This document shows, piece by piece, positions 40,567 through 52,327 of a stretch of 64,000 bases of DNA. A program made the translations under genes and the position numbers. The DNA is from Batillaria attramentaria. Lineage: Eukaryota > Mollusca > Gastropoda > Batillariidae. Below the pieces are notes generated by a model. The model was not told the origin of the DNA. It saw nothing but the letters and a program-made list of their open reading frames with translations, and did not search any database. Numbering within the stretch: the stretch's first letter is position 1; every line of letters begins with the position of its first letter. The stretch covers positions 30,001-94,000 of the forward strand of contig JACVVK020000381.1 of the NCBI GenBank assembly GCA_018292915.2. The letters are read 5' to 3'.

Positions 40567-40918
40567 CAAGACGGCCGGACATGAACCAACACACTACTTC
40601 AACAACTGATCACATCCGCAAAGTAGTTCCCTGGAAATGTGAGCCTAGTTTGATTATAATATCATCGCTTTAGATGTACAACTTCAGCGTTTTGTTTAAC
40701 ACAGTTCTAAGCAGCTTAAACATCCATATTAATATTTATATATAATACACGGAAAAGGACACCAGAAGATAAATGACGCTTTTTCATCGGTTTACCAAAC
40801 TGACGCTAAGACTAGCTGGTGGTGATGTCACAGCTGACGTGACCTGTGTGCAACTCAGACTCGCAGATTACTAATTTTCATATACACAAAACAAGTCAAA
40901 TATGTTTCACCAAGTGAT

Positions 40919-41309
40919 TCAGCCTGCAGGGGGTTCAGCCTGCAGGGGGTAATATAGTCCATGATTCAGCCTGCAGGGGGTAATATAGTCCATGATTCAG
41001 CCTGCAGGGGGTAATATAGTCCATGATTCAGCCTGCAGGGGGTAATATAGTCCATGATCCAGCCTGCAGGGGGTAATATAGTCCATGATTCAGCCTGCAG
41101 GGGGTAATATAGTCCATGATTCATAAGGAGGAAAAGTGTGCAGACACCCTGGAAATTATTATGTAGACTAAAGCCTGTGCAATCTGGTGCATTTTGGCAT
41201 GATTTTAAGTGCTTCAGAGGAGGAAACAGACTTTTAAAAAAAAATTTTGGAAGAGGAAAGCAAGTTTTAGCCAAAGGTAGAATTCCACCAATAGGTGGAA
41301 GATTTTAAC
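40919..41309 (-). mobile_element. MITE copy with its terminal repeat amplified in tandem
   Basis: 41105-41309 matches the reversed MITE seen at 14069-14455, ending GGTGGAAGATTTTAA. Its other terminus, CAGGGGGTAATATAGTCCAT followed by GATTC (compare CAGGGCTTAAAATGCTCCAT followed by GATTC), is present six times at 31-bp spacing, plus one more CAGGGGG end at the outer edge. Confidence 0.8.
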
Positions 41310-41947
41310 TCTCTGATATCGCGAGCTTGGCCAGTGACCTACTTCCTTGCTGACGCGCATGCAGCTGCCGGCTGTTTAGGGCGATGCGAATCGGTTCGCG
41401 GCTCGGTGCCTACGGCTGTTGAGTGACACGAGCCGGCTCGCGTCCCGATGCGTAAAGGTTAAGCTGTGAACCTGTGAAGAAAGTTTGGGGGAGTGAATCT
41501 GCTTTACAGGAAAACGGCCTACACAAAGTAATCAGTATTTATGAAAAATGGCACCGAGGGACTATTAATATTAAACCAGCTACAATTAGAGGTTCCTGAG
41601 CAGTCTTGAGGTGCGCCCGCACCACCACACTTACAACCCCAAATTTTCTTGAGGTGATCAACACCGAGCCCAAACTTCATGCACAATCTCTACCAGACCT
41701 ATCTCTATCTACAAGTGCAGGATAGGTGTGTGTGTGTGTGTGAGAGAGAGAGTGAGTGTACAATTATATGAATTTATTTATCTTAACTTCTTTATGTGTC
41801 TTATGCTCGCCCGCATGAATTGCCCTACGGGGATAAAGAAAGTATTTTTGACTTTGACCAGCTGCATTATTGCGTAGTCCATTTTGTTTCTTTCCATGGA
41901 GAGACATCTGTGCAGCTCATTTTACAAGGAAACACAAGCTGAATACA

Positions 41948-42332
41948 GGGGCCGATTGCATGGAAAAACGTCTACCGTGATGTCGGTAAACTGCTACCGC
42001 TCCGGTAGCTACCGGCGGGTAATTTTGTTATCAAGTTTGGATTGCATGAGTCGTTTTCGGAGCGGTGTTAGCTACCGGCACCGTACTATTAATAGACAGG
42101 ATTTTCCCGGAAACGTGTACAGTCCCATCGCAAAAAACATCGTGGACACTACCGGGCCACTTTGCCACGACATTGACCAGTATCAGATCTGCGTCACACA
42201 CCACCTGCAAAATGAACATAATTGCCTACTTTTCCGTGACTACTAAAAAAGAAATCTACACCTGGGAGCGTAGTTTGCAAAACGCAGATTGAAATCGTTA
42301 CAACTTGAGCCGTAAAATCAGTGTTCCACCCG

Positions 42333-42367
<35 letters not shown>

Positions 42368-42404
42368 GCAGAGTGTGTGTGTGTCACGGTGTGTGTGTGT
42401 GTGG

Positions 42405-42435
<31 letters not shown>

Positions 42436-43306
42436 TGACACGCGCGCACACACACACACACACACGCACGCACGCACGCACGCACACAGAGACTCGGAGT
42501 CACTGGGTTTCTCGCTTTCTTTCATTACTTTATAAAAAATAAATCTCGGAATAAGGAATGATTATAAATAAATAGTCTGTACTTGCTTGCACATTGATTG
42601 AATGATAATTCTTTCTGTTAACAAACTCATGCTCGTTTGTGGTGGGTGCTTGGATTCGCACGTGCGTACCATCTAATACACCCAATCACTCCAGGAAATC
42701 CCCTCATCTGAAAGAATTTCTGTTTGGTGCGATCTGCCTCCCTTTGTTTTGGAAATGTTATCCACTGTGGTACCCACTGCAAGAAGGCCTCGGTAACTCT
42801 GTGTATTGTTCGGCAAGCTGTCGAACGGTGAACGCCAACCAACACGCCGCACATGTCTTGAAAGCATCCGGACGCGTAAAATCGGAGCGTTCACAGTACC
42901 TGTAATGCTGGCGGCAAAGCGCCTTTCCGATTGGGGTGTTCTATGTCATCTTTCAGTTCATCTGTCATTTGTAGTATGTCCACTCGTCGAAATGTGAACT
43001 TAAAAAACAGTTCGACGTCATCATATCTATCCAGCGGATGCAGTCGGTCCCGGAAAATGCGGTTTCTTCGTATTTGTCGCCTGCGGTGATTTGCAATAAC
43101 TATGTGCGCGGCCATATTTACCAGCTTCACGATAAGAGTTACGGGGTCTGAGAGGTGCCTGTAAATTTACCGGAGGATAAGGGCCTCCGGTAAGCCTACC
43201 GCCGACTCATGCAACCCGAGTTATCGGGATTTTCCCCAGATTTACCGGCGGATAGGCTATCCCAGCTACGGTAGCGGGTTACCGGCAGCCCATGCAACTG
43301 GGCCCC
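41948..43306 (-). mobile_element. PIF/Harbinger DNA transposon, decayed
   Basis: Ends are inverted: GGGGCCGATTGCATGG on the left and, reversed, GGGGCCCAGTTGCATGG on the right, with repeated TACCGG-rich subterminal words. Inside are minus-strand remnants of a HARBI1-type nuclease. No 3-bp target duplication could be confirmed. Confidence 0.75.
42025..43135 (-). pseudogene. HARBI1-like transposase pseudogene
   Basis: Minus-strand pieces in order: an N-terminal part from about 43130 (MAAHIVIANHRRRQIRRNR, then DRLHPLDRYDDVELF), a middle part around 42850-42640 (STACRTIHRVTEAF, then [11 protein letters not shown] followed by R where the family has catalytic D), and a DDE-type segment around 42220-42150 (LQVVCDADLILVNVVAKWPG then SVHD). 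The pieces lie in different frames, a TG/CT microsatellite (about 42337-42490) sits between them, and the GCID catalytic aspartate position reads R. Clearly dead. Confidence 0.82.
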
Positions 43307-43388
43307 AGGTCTCTACAGCAGAATGTTTTAAAAATACATACAGCAGTATAGAGTAACATCACACAATTAAAATTACCATGCAGTGAAC

Positions 43389-43545
43389 AAGGGTGGGTGG
43401 GTAATTGCAGGTTTAATGTCCTTTTTGACCAGGTAAGGGTGAAGGAGAAAAGGCTAGCACAAATATCTGGCCCTGGCTCAGATTCGAACTCGCAGCCCGA
43501 GCATTGAAAGACCAACACTCTACCGCTCAGCTATCACAGCTCCCC
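43389..43545 (-). mobile_element. Family-1 SINE, older copy
   Basis: Minus-strand copy with 'ggtagagtgttggtct', GAGTTCGAATCTG B box and the 'aaaggacattaaacctgc' 3' part. Flanking direct repeats share atgcagtg (near 43378 and 43546) with later mismatches. It lies just past the 3' end of the TMEM160-like gene. Confidence 0.78.
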
Positions 43546-43649
43546 AATGCAGTGCAGAAGTTCATGCAAACTTTGGGTGGATTTGCCAAGCACTTGATTC
43601 CCACACACCTCAGTGGAACAGAAACTGATCAATGTAATCCTGAAGCACC

Positions 43650-45559
43650 CTACGCTTTTGATTCAATCGCGGCCATCTTGTCTTCTTTCTCCAGCTGAAT
43701 TCTCAAGGCTTCCACCTCAGGGTCATCGGGGTACCCAATGTACAGAATGCAGATCATGAACCACAAGACAAGATGCAGCGACGCCATGGAAACCTGAAGA
43801 AACGCGCCCGGAATGGACATGGCCATTCTCCGTCGGAGGTGAAGTACATTGTAGATGAAATGATATGTTCCCCAAGTCAGATTTACTCCTGCCACAAAGA
43901 AAGCACCTGCAAAACAAGCACAAAGTCACAATGTAATGCAAGCACCTCATGTGCATTCATTCATGAAAATCACGTTTTCTTGATTATTACCATGTTCTTG
44001 TGTACTCAAACGTATGAGTGAGGAAATCTATAAGCTGTATCAAGTGAAAGGATCCAATGAAATATATAAATATATACACTGCAAACCGACCCTTTGATTT
44101 TTTCCTCAAGATATCACGATAGAACAATACACACACTTTCAGCGAAGCTGGAGTCAACTGCATAGTGGAAGAAAAATCTGAACCTGCCAACCTTACCTTG
44201 CTGAGCCATGAAATTTGGAACAATTTTTTGTGTGTTTTTTGTTGTTGTTTTCTTTGGAAGGGGGGGGGGGGGGGGGGAGGGAATTACCTTCTGCTGCATG
44301 CTGTGACATTGCTGTTGTTCCCTCCCCCAGCATGGCAATGGCGACAACGGTTGTCAAGTATGTGTTGCGACACCAAGACAGATACCCTGCAAGAAACATG
44401 CAGTCTGAAAGCGCCATGTCATCATACATCCAGTGAAATCAGAATGGTCACAAGTACCATGCATGCCATGTCATCATACATCCAGTGAAAGCATGCCATG
44501 TCATCATACATCCAGTGAAATCAGAATGGTCACAAGTACCACGCATGCCTTACTGTGTCCAAATTCAAATAAATCTGTAGTATACACAATCACAGTAAAA
44601 TCTGACATTCAAACAAACACGAACACACAATCATGTATGACCATGCCATTACAAACACTGCTTATCTGCATGCTTTTTATGTTTTATGTGTATGTTCTAC
44701 ACATGTTGCAAAGCGATTTTCTCAATTCTGGGACAAACAAAACTGACTTGGTTTGACTTGATCATATTTGTCTATCTTGGGGTGTGAACTGACAATATAA
44801 ACAAGGGGGCGGAAGTGTTCATGCTCACCATTTTCATTCGCAAGCCTGACTGCCTGCACAATGAAAAAAAAATTATAAAAGAATGGAATAGCACTTACAA
44901 CATGAACAAACAAGTTAGCACATGAATCCTTTGATTCCAGCTTGTTAAAAATACTGTGATAACAATATATTGAAAAAGTTACATCGATCTGCGACCCCCC
45001 CCCCCCCCCTCCCAACCCCTTCTGATAACCTTGTGCACACATGTATACAAAATGTTCTGCAGACTCTCTGAACACCATCACAGTATTTGAATTTTGATAC
45101 AATCCTCTAGAGAACTAGCCAACCAAACTGAATTAAAAACCATACCCATCCAGAATCTGGCGTTGGTTCTTTTTTCCGACGATCATCTGAGTTCCTGCCA
45201 CGTTCCGATTCTCCCCCCAAACCAACCTGACTAGCCAGCTGCGGTTTAGCACTTGTGCGTACTCCCTGCCTGCAAGAACTTGCCAAGACTTGAGATTTCA
45301 GCAGCGCTCCACTCTTTGCCGTTTGCCTATTAGTGTAGCCACAGTCTGAACAATTCCTGGCAACAAGTCTTAAAGATGTAGCCCCTGACAATGATCTGTG
45401 CCAGGTTGAACATAAAACTCTATACAAGTCACTGTTTGTGTGAGGTGACGAATGTCCGCAGGCTGTGTGACTGGCTGTCTCTGTTGTGATTCTGGTCAGG
45501 GTTCCAAACTGTTGAGAAGCCAGTTGCCTTGTAAAACGGCACAAGTTAAGGCAAGCCAT
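43650..45559 (-). CDS. TMEM160-like mitochondrial membrane protein (264 aa)
   Basis: Minus-strand coding exons: 45559-45146, 44853-44829, 44386-44288, 43906-43650 (stop TAG); 795 nt, frame kept. The first 140 residues are Arg/Ser/Thr/Gln-rich with few acids at the start, fitting a mitochondrial presequence plus linker. The core GYLSWCRNTYLTTVVAIAML, then AAEGAFFVAGVNLTWGTYHF and SMASLHLVLWFMICILYIGY, gives about three membrane spans in the same order as vertebrate TMEM160 (FLSWFRN; YGFFLLGG; a final span before a GQ/GY turn). The tail is acidic and helical (DDPEVEALRIQLEKEDK). TMEM160 function is poorly known; it is placed in the mitochondrial inner membrane. The leader is longer than in the human protein. 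The acceptor at 45570 suggests a separate 5' UTR exon upstream. Confidence 0.8.
44402..44560 (+). repeat. Imperfect tandem duplication in TMEM160-like intron
   Basis: GCCATGTCATCATACATCCA then GTGAAA occurs three times; two of them carry a longer extension 'tcagaatggtcacaagtacc'. Confidence 0.88.
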
Positions 45560-45599
45560 GCTGTGCTGTGACCTGTGAAACACAATAGTGGAAGATTGA

Positions 45600-46884
45600 A
45601 AGAGCAGTCTAACATCCTAGGTACATCAAGTAAAGGAAACCATGAGCTACCTTTTTTTTTTTCTTTTTTTTTTCCCTTTTTTTTGTGTTGTTGTAAGCTG
45701 CATGCTGGCCTGCTATAAGCCACGGAAAACATTTATACATTTCATTTCAATCCTTTCCTTTTCGTCATTTCTTTTATGGGACTAAGTGTTCCTTCATCAC
45801 TGGTTCAGTCTGTGTACAATGTTATGATCACAGGTTTTCTGTAAAGTTTTGTGGATTTTTGCTAATGCCTTCGTACCTCATATCACCATGTAAGTTTTTA
45901 TCATTGTTGTTGCAGTCGTACGTGGTATACATGTATAAAATATAGTGTGCCCCAAATGTACGGGGGCAAAAACTACCACACTAAATCCAGGGAGCCAGTC
46001 TCACCCACCGGATGGCGTACTGACTTTTTTTTCTGCACACTTTTCTTTTGGCCTGCTGAAAAAGCGTGGAGTGCCGTAATCAGCTCCGCGAGCATGTTCT
46101 GGAGATTCCGACTAGCAGCATGGTTGGGCAGGCACTGAATGGGTTTTTAGGTTGCTGTACGTTTACCGAGATTTACTTGCCTGCTCTGTTCTGTCCACAC
46201 GTGTGTCTTGCCACTTGTGGATCCAACCCCACCGCCGTCGAGCACGAAAACCCCGCGTTTCTAGACGTGTATTTCACGATAATTTCACCATGATATTACT
46301 TCATACGTCCTAAGCATTACCGCACAAGCAGTTCCTAAATCGTCAGCTATTACGTTACTTTTCGCAAAAACTTCAGGAATTTACACAGTTCGTTGGCTAG
46401 CAAGTAGAAATGGGTCGGTCCATCCTTCCATTGAAAGAGGGGAGGCTACTGTAGTGGAAAATCGTCAAGACACGTAACTCTGGTAGACACGATGGCGCAG
46501 CGGTACCGTGCGTAACAAAGGGACGGCCTCTTTGCTCGGGTGGCTCACGAGAAATTCTGGAGGGAAAGCAAACGGTCACTCGGACTAGCCAACTTTCACC
46601 ATCACAGACAACTGGTCCTTGAAGGCTTTGGCAGGGTTCCGGGCATGACAGCGTTGTGCACCAAGAGCGAGTGAGTGAAAGCTTAGGAATTTTTGCACAT
46701 GGGAACGAACGAACGCGCGAACTTTATTTTCCAACGGACTGAAGTGATTTAACAACCAAACAATGAGCAATTTTCAATACGCTGTTGCTATAACAAACAA
46801 AAAACTACAGTAGCAAAGATAAAAAGAAATACAAGAAGAAGAAGAAATGGCAAGCACTGATATAGAAATATTATTGAAAAAGAA

Positions 46885-46930
<46 letters not shown>

Positions 46931-48600
46931 CCTGACATGGTTATTCAGATTAAACACCAAAGGGATGCACATTTCAAAATCATTTGGAGACAGTCATGAA
47001 GAGAATCTATGCTCAGGAGGCCAGATCAGTCTTTATCTGGTTTGGCATAATGTTTTAAGGTTCTGGTAAATGCAGCTTCCAGGGAAAGAACATGGGGTGT
47101 GTGTAGAGGGGGGGGGAGAAGGGGCAAAATCAAAAGGGGCAAGCCCCCAGAATTCAGCCAATCGCGTGCCGTGGCTTGAGCACAACACATGGCATGGTCT
47201 GTAAAACTTTCTTGCCACACACTAGGAAGAGGGAAGCACATGTATTATGATATGACTGAAATGTGGGAAAGAAAGCAGCAAGTCCACTGACATCATTTGA
47301 GGTAAAAGGCCATTATGTCAGCCTTTGTCTTTAAATGGTGTCATGGACGTACTGTGTTTTGCCAATACTGAGACTGCAAAGTAAAGGGGTTTGGCCTTGG
47401 GGATTCCACGCCACTATTACGCAATCTTCAGCGGTGTTGGGTCTACCCGGGAAGGCCCACACCTTGCATAATAGTGGCTTGAAGTGGCTCCTACTGGTGT
47501 GCAGTGGCTTGTTCTTTTTAACCAGTTTTATCATGTATTGGGCAGGGGTGATCAGGCTTGATCTCTTAAGAGATAGAGCATGTGTTAGCTTAGCTACTAC
47601 AGGCTGGATTTTCCCCAAAGGTTGGGATTAGAGGACAGATGCACTTGGTACTCAGATTAATGTGTTGTGACATGTGCACCTGAACACTTGGTCAGTAGGT
47701 CACTGTTGAAAGCGACTTTCGCATAAAGTGCTGTGTATGCGCTTTCAGCCCTTTGTTGATAAATATGATTTTGTCAGATGCCTCAGTGGTAGTTTCTGTT
47801 GCTCAGTGCCTGCATGGTTGCAGAGGATATAATAATCACTGTTTGAGGCAGGTACATTGGTTGGGTTTTTTTTTCATAGCAGTCGTGCATTTTGATGTCA
47901 TCAGCCCAACACAGTGTTGATTTACCCAGTAATTTTGTTGTTGTTGTTTCGCTGTTGTTGTTTTTTGCATGTACATATTTGCATACAAACTCAGATCACC
48001 TAACTCTTTCAGCTTGGCGGTGTCCAAGTATTCTTCATTTAATGTTTTTCAGTGGTTATGAGTGGTACCAGCAGACACAACTCGACCAGGGTCAGATCAG
48101 TTTCTTGGTTGTTTTTTTGTTTGTTTTGTTTTGTTTGTTTGGGTTTTTTTTTGTTGGGGGGGGGGCGTGGCAGATAAAGTAATCGGGGAGGGGGGGGGAG
48201 GGGGTGATCTTCCAAAGTGCATGTGTTTATTTTTGTACATTCCTGTTCCTGCTTTTTTTTTGGTTTTTTGGGGGGGGGGGGCTAAGTCCATGTAGCCCCC
48301 CCCCCCCCACCTTCATACAGCCATTCTAGTGCGCCTGACCACCCGCTGTCAATCGCGACGTGTCACAGCATTCGCTGGCGTTAGGTCGACACACGACACA
48401 CTAAACCCCCAAACACACACCCACCCAGGCCGACACACGACTCTGTATTTGTATGCTCGATGGCTCAGGGGCATTTTGTTGACCGAGAATCGAAGCCCAG
48501 TCACTTCGTTGCAGGAACTTGGGTAGCGCTCTTGAAACTTCTTTCGTGTGTTCCTTTTCTAGACAGACACTGCCTGGATGTCGTTTCTGTGCAACAGATC
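45600..48600. other. Intergenic stretch without a recognised gene
   Basis: Probably holds the 5' UTR and promoter of the TMEM160-like gene; the CpG-containing part is about 46060-46720. Other contents: a CT run (46889-46918), the copy of an unnamed dispersed repeat at 47395-47530, and G/T-rich homopolymer stretches at about 48110-48310. The open frames are short and show no known domain. Confidence 0.45.
47395..47530 (+). repeat. Unnamed dispersed repeat, copy 1
   Basis: Contains 'taatagtggcttgaagtggc' and 'ggtgtgcagtggcttgttct'; the same words in the same order occur on the opposite strand at 62075-62200. Confidence 0.8.
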
Positions 48601-48997
48601 TGTGAATAAACAATGCGTGCAGTGAACTGTGACCGCGGCAGACAACTTGAAGGAAGAGAAGCGGGTACTGGCATTCCAGGTCAGGCCAACCCGTGAAAGC
48701 TCCAGTGAGTGAACGCTAGCGACTCGTATACCCTACAGGTGCAAAGTCCACCCCTTCTGCCCCCTATTCTTTTGCCCCCCCCCCAAATTTACGTCAGTGG
48801 GCCGAACACCTTGGCCCCGAAAGCCGACAAAATTCCGACACAGGTGAAGCGCACGGTTACGCGAAGCTGTTCAGTGAATCATTTAGATTTCCCGTCTAAC
48901 ACCGAGTCTAGCGCATCGCACAGAATTGGCCTAGCAGCGTCAGTGTAGCCACCAAAAGTGGGTGTCTGTCCGTGGAGAACCGTGATTACTGTGACCG
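48600..48997 (+). other. Candidate 5' UTR exon of the acyl-CoA synthetase gene
   Basis: CpG-rich for this window and ending at a strong donor (GACCG/GTAAGT, donor at 48998). The next gene's first coding exon is preceded by an acceptor (TTGTGCAG at 53013) 13 bases before its ATG, so an upstream non-coding exon is expected. Exon start not determined. Confidence 0.4.
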
Positions 48998-49299
48998 GTA
49001 AGTAACACAAGTGTAACATATAAGCTAACCGTTGATCAAATCGGCATTCCTTGCATACAATTTTGAAAAAATTTTACACTGACATGGAAGCGAAACAGAT
49101 TTAGCACTTCCAAGCCGTTGTAGTGCTTTGCCGCCGATAGGCAGTGCTGCGCCGCTTACGTTGTGGTGGAAGGTTGATACATCCTACTGTGCTGAATTTG
49201 CTTCACTTTTTTTACTTCCGTTTTTCTTCACTTGAAAAGTATTTAGTGCCTCTTGCCAGCCATTTATTTTTCATTTGAAAAATCTACATTTCTAATTGG

Positions 49300-50440
49300 A
49301 GCGTCAGTGTTTTTGTTTGTTTTGATAAGTTGGTATTGTTCTGGTTTTATAATCAAGTTTGTGGGTGTGTCAGTGTTTTTGTTTGTTTTGATAAGTAGGT
49401 ATTGTTCTGGTTTTATAATCAAGTTTGTGGGTGTGTCAGTGTTTTTGTTTGTTTTGATAAGTAGGTATTGTTCTGGTTTTATAATCAAGTTTGTGGGTGT
49501 GTCAGTGTTTTTTGTTTGTTTTGATAAGTAGGTATTCTGGTTTTATAATCAAGTTTGTGGGTGTGTCAGTGTTTTTGTTTGTTTTGATAAGTAGGTATTG
49601 TTCTGGTTTTATAATCAAGTTTGTGGGTGTGTCAGTGTTTTTGTTTGTTTTGATAAGTAGGTATTGTTCTGGTTTTATAATCAAGTTTGTGGGTGTGTCA
49701 GTGTTTTTGTTTGTTTTGATAAGTAGGTATTGTTCTGGTTTTATAATCAAGTTTGTGGGTGTGTCAGTGTTTTTGTTTGTTTTGATAAGTAGGTATTGTT
49801 CTGGTTTTATAATCAAGTTTGTGGGTGTGTCAGTGTTTTTGTTTGTTTTGATAAGTAGGTATTGTTCTGGTTTTATAATCAAGTTTGTGGGTGTGTCAGT
49901 GTTTTTTGTTTGTTTTGATAAGTAGGTATTGTTCTGGTTTTATAATCAAGTTTGTGGGTGTGTCAGTGTTTTTGTTTGTTTTGATAAGTAGGTATTGTTC
50001 TGGTTTTATAATCAAGTTTGTGGGTGTGTCAGTGTTTTTGTTTGTTTTGATAAGTAGGTATTGTTCTGGTTTTATAATCAAGTTTGTGGGTGTGTCAGTG
50101 TTTTTTGTTTGTTTTGATAAGTAGGTATTGTTCTGGTTTTATAATCAAGTTTGTGGGTGTGTCAGTGTTTTTGTTTGTTTGTTTTGATAAGTAGGTATTG
50201 TTCTGGTTTTATAATCAAGTTTGTGGGTGTGTCAGTGTTTTTTGTTTGTTTTGATAAGTAGGTATTGTTCTGGTTTTATAATCAAGTTTGTGGGTGTGTC
50301 AGTGTTTTTTGTTTGTTTTGATAAGTAGGTATTGTTCTGGTTTTATAATCAAGTTTGTGGGTGTGTCAGTGTTTTTTGTTTGTTTTGATAAGTAGGTATT
50401 GTTCTGGTTTTATAATCAAGTATGTGGGTGTGTCAGTGTT
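49300..50440 (+). repeat. 66-bp minisatellite, about 17 copies
   Basis: Unit includes GTCAGTGTTTTTGTTTGTTT, TGATAAGTAGGTATTGTTCT and GGTTTTATAATCAAGTTTGT. Most copies differ only in the length of the first T-run (5 or 6) or an extra GTTT; one lacks 'gtt'. Being a multiple of 3 it yields open frames with a hydrophobic 22-residue cycle until a T-run change shifts frame. Confidence 0.95.
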
Positions 50441-50514
50441 TTTTTGTTTTGTTGTTGTTGTTTTTTTACATGGGGCATGTCTGTGAAATGTTTAGAAATT
50501 ATGATCATGTGACT

Positions 50515-50720
50515 GCTGGGGGGTGGATTATCTATATCCACAGCCAGATTTTCACTGAGAGGGCAAACGGTTCAGCAGAAACTCTGTTCTCAAGGTTATC
50601 TGCTGAAACACACCCACCTAACGGTCATATGCCGAGTGGGCCTGCACTGGGATTGTATCGCTGACCCCAGTAACTAGGTTATCAGTGTACCACTGCACCA
50701 CAGCCACACGCCAACGAAAA
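50515..50720 (-). mobile_element. Possible tRNA-derived SINE, family 4
   Basis: Minus strand: A box-like GTGGTGCAGTGGTACA and, about 40 bases on, GGTCAGCGATACAATCCC in the B box position. Only one copy is seen in this window, so the family status is inference. Confidence 0.45.
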
Positions 50721-51032
50721 GGACCCACTTGATTTAGGCGAGATAGGACGTTTGGAGATCGTTCACAGGGTGACGCAGTAGACACTAGCAGGCAGTCTTG
50801 CGGAACATATTCACGTGGATCAATCCCCCAAAAGAGGAGATGAATAACCATGTCCATCCCCAAGCATGTGTAGACCAGACAGGTCCTGTTTTGTCAGCAT
50901 GAACCAAGCTTGTCCACTCCATGGGACAGTAAAGACATGGCCTCCTTAATCAGGCGGTCTCATTATCCAAGGTCTTGATATAATCTAACTCAGACCTGTG
51001 TAAGGTGGCCATGCAAGGGACAAGCAATAAGT

Positions 51033-51308
51033 CACGGCTTAAAAACTTCCACCGTTTTGGCAGTTTTCCACCTTTGGCTAAAAATCCCCACCCCCCACCC
51101 CCACCCCCACCCCTACCCCCAGAAAAGTACAGGCAGTATGTTTCCTCCTCAGAAGCACTTAAAATCAGATTGAACAGATTTTAGTCAAATTCTAAAAATT
51201 CTGTTTCAAAAGAAGTTTTTCCTTTCCTTAAACATGTGAAATCATGCCAAAATGCACTAATTTGCACAGATTTTAGTCTAATGTTTAAAAACATTTCGAG
51301 GGGAGCAT

Positions 51309-51360
<52 letters not shown>

Positions 51361-51480
51361 ACCCCCCCCCAGATTTATATGCGTTGTGGAAAAGCAGATG
51401 CATGCTGGTGGTTTTGCATAACTCAGTGGTACATGTACACACTTTAACTCCTTGTGGATCATGGGCCGTTTTAATCCCTG
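51033..51480 (+). mobile_element. MITE of the CAGGGCTTAAAAT family with a long C-run
   Basis: Starts CACGGCTTAAAAACTTCCAC and ends CCGTTTTAATCCCTG. It is directly flanked by the repeat ataagt on both sides (51027-51032 and 51481-51486). At the place where other copies have GGGAGCATTCCCCC it has a C-run of about 50 bases (51310-51359), then a further C-run. Confidence 0.78.
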
Positions 51481-51499
51481 ATAAGTGACCTGCTTACCC

Positions 51500-52207
51500 A
51501 GGTGACCCTGTAGACAAGGTCATTTTAAGACTAGTTGCTTGGAAATTCAAGTTTCGTATTCTTCAGACAGGTAGCTGTTCAGACAAGTTTGACTGTAGTG
51601 CAAAAAACAAAAAAACAACAACAACAACAACAAAACCTGTGACCTGAAATAGTGGTCTCCTTAGGTTTTTCTCTTTGACTTTCAATTGACTTTGGCAGAT
51701 TTTAACAGAGAAAAAAAATCGGGCAGCAAGTTCAACTTATTACCGGTAATCACCACAACTTTACCCAGACAACACGTTTTTGGGCTATTGTCCAACAGAC
51801 AGGTCAAGGGAATCAGGTAACCAGGGTAAATATGTGGGTTAACCCCTTATCAGGTTTCAGATAACCGCTGACAGACCGTTTGGTGTGACAGAGTAGTAAC
51901 TGTGTTATCAGTTCTGTGCCAGTGTCTGAAGTTACAGGTTCACTTGAGTGTAATGCTGTTTCCATAATCCCAGTTCACTGCAGTTCAGATCAAACTGGTA
52001 TCTCTGTACTCGCTTAAGCCCATTATGTGCTCCACCCCTTCTCTCAGTAAGTGAAAGTGATAGTCACAATTTTCATTAGTGAGATGAGTCCTTATTAGTT
52101 AGTTTTAATTAGTATGAGTTTAATCAGTTACTTAATTGAAATGATAAGTATACATGTATAGTGTGTAAAGAACTGGATAGTCTACACATAGTTTACAGTA
52201 CTGGGGG

Positions 52208-52270
<63 letters not shown>

Positions 52271-52292
52271 CTTAAGGTGTGCATGTGTTCTT

Positions 52293-52327
<35 letters not shown>

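Larger units (their letters stand above)
38600..41900. other. Repeat-rich intergenic stretch
   Basis: No gene seen. It holds a family-1 SINE tail fragment (39369-39414, minus), a 13-bp x4 repeat (tagctggacacgg, about 39488-39538), a LINE-like 3' tail (40255-40325), a 31-bp x4 repeat (40439-40566), the MITE with amplified terminus (40919-41309), and a possible second retroelement tail (tgccctacggggataaa, about 41821). Two segments near 39090-39200 and 39740-39880 share words ('ttcatgcaattcacac', 'actgaataaaa') and may be copies of one unnamed repeat. Confidence 0.5.

Noticed and set aside
42639..42997. Plus-strand open frames over the Harbinger remnant
   Set aside because: Shadows of the minus-strand nuclease remnant.
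45107..45583. Reading the TMEM160-like first exon as a separate 158-aa gene
   Set aside because: It splices in phase to the downstream exons with good donors and acceptors and supplies the leader.
49253..50124. Open frames with a hydrophobic 22-residue repeat (membrane-like)
   Set aside because: Product of the 66-bp minisatellite; frames break wherever a T-run changes length.
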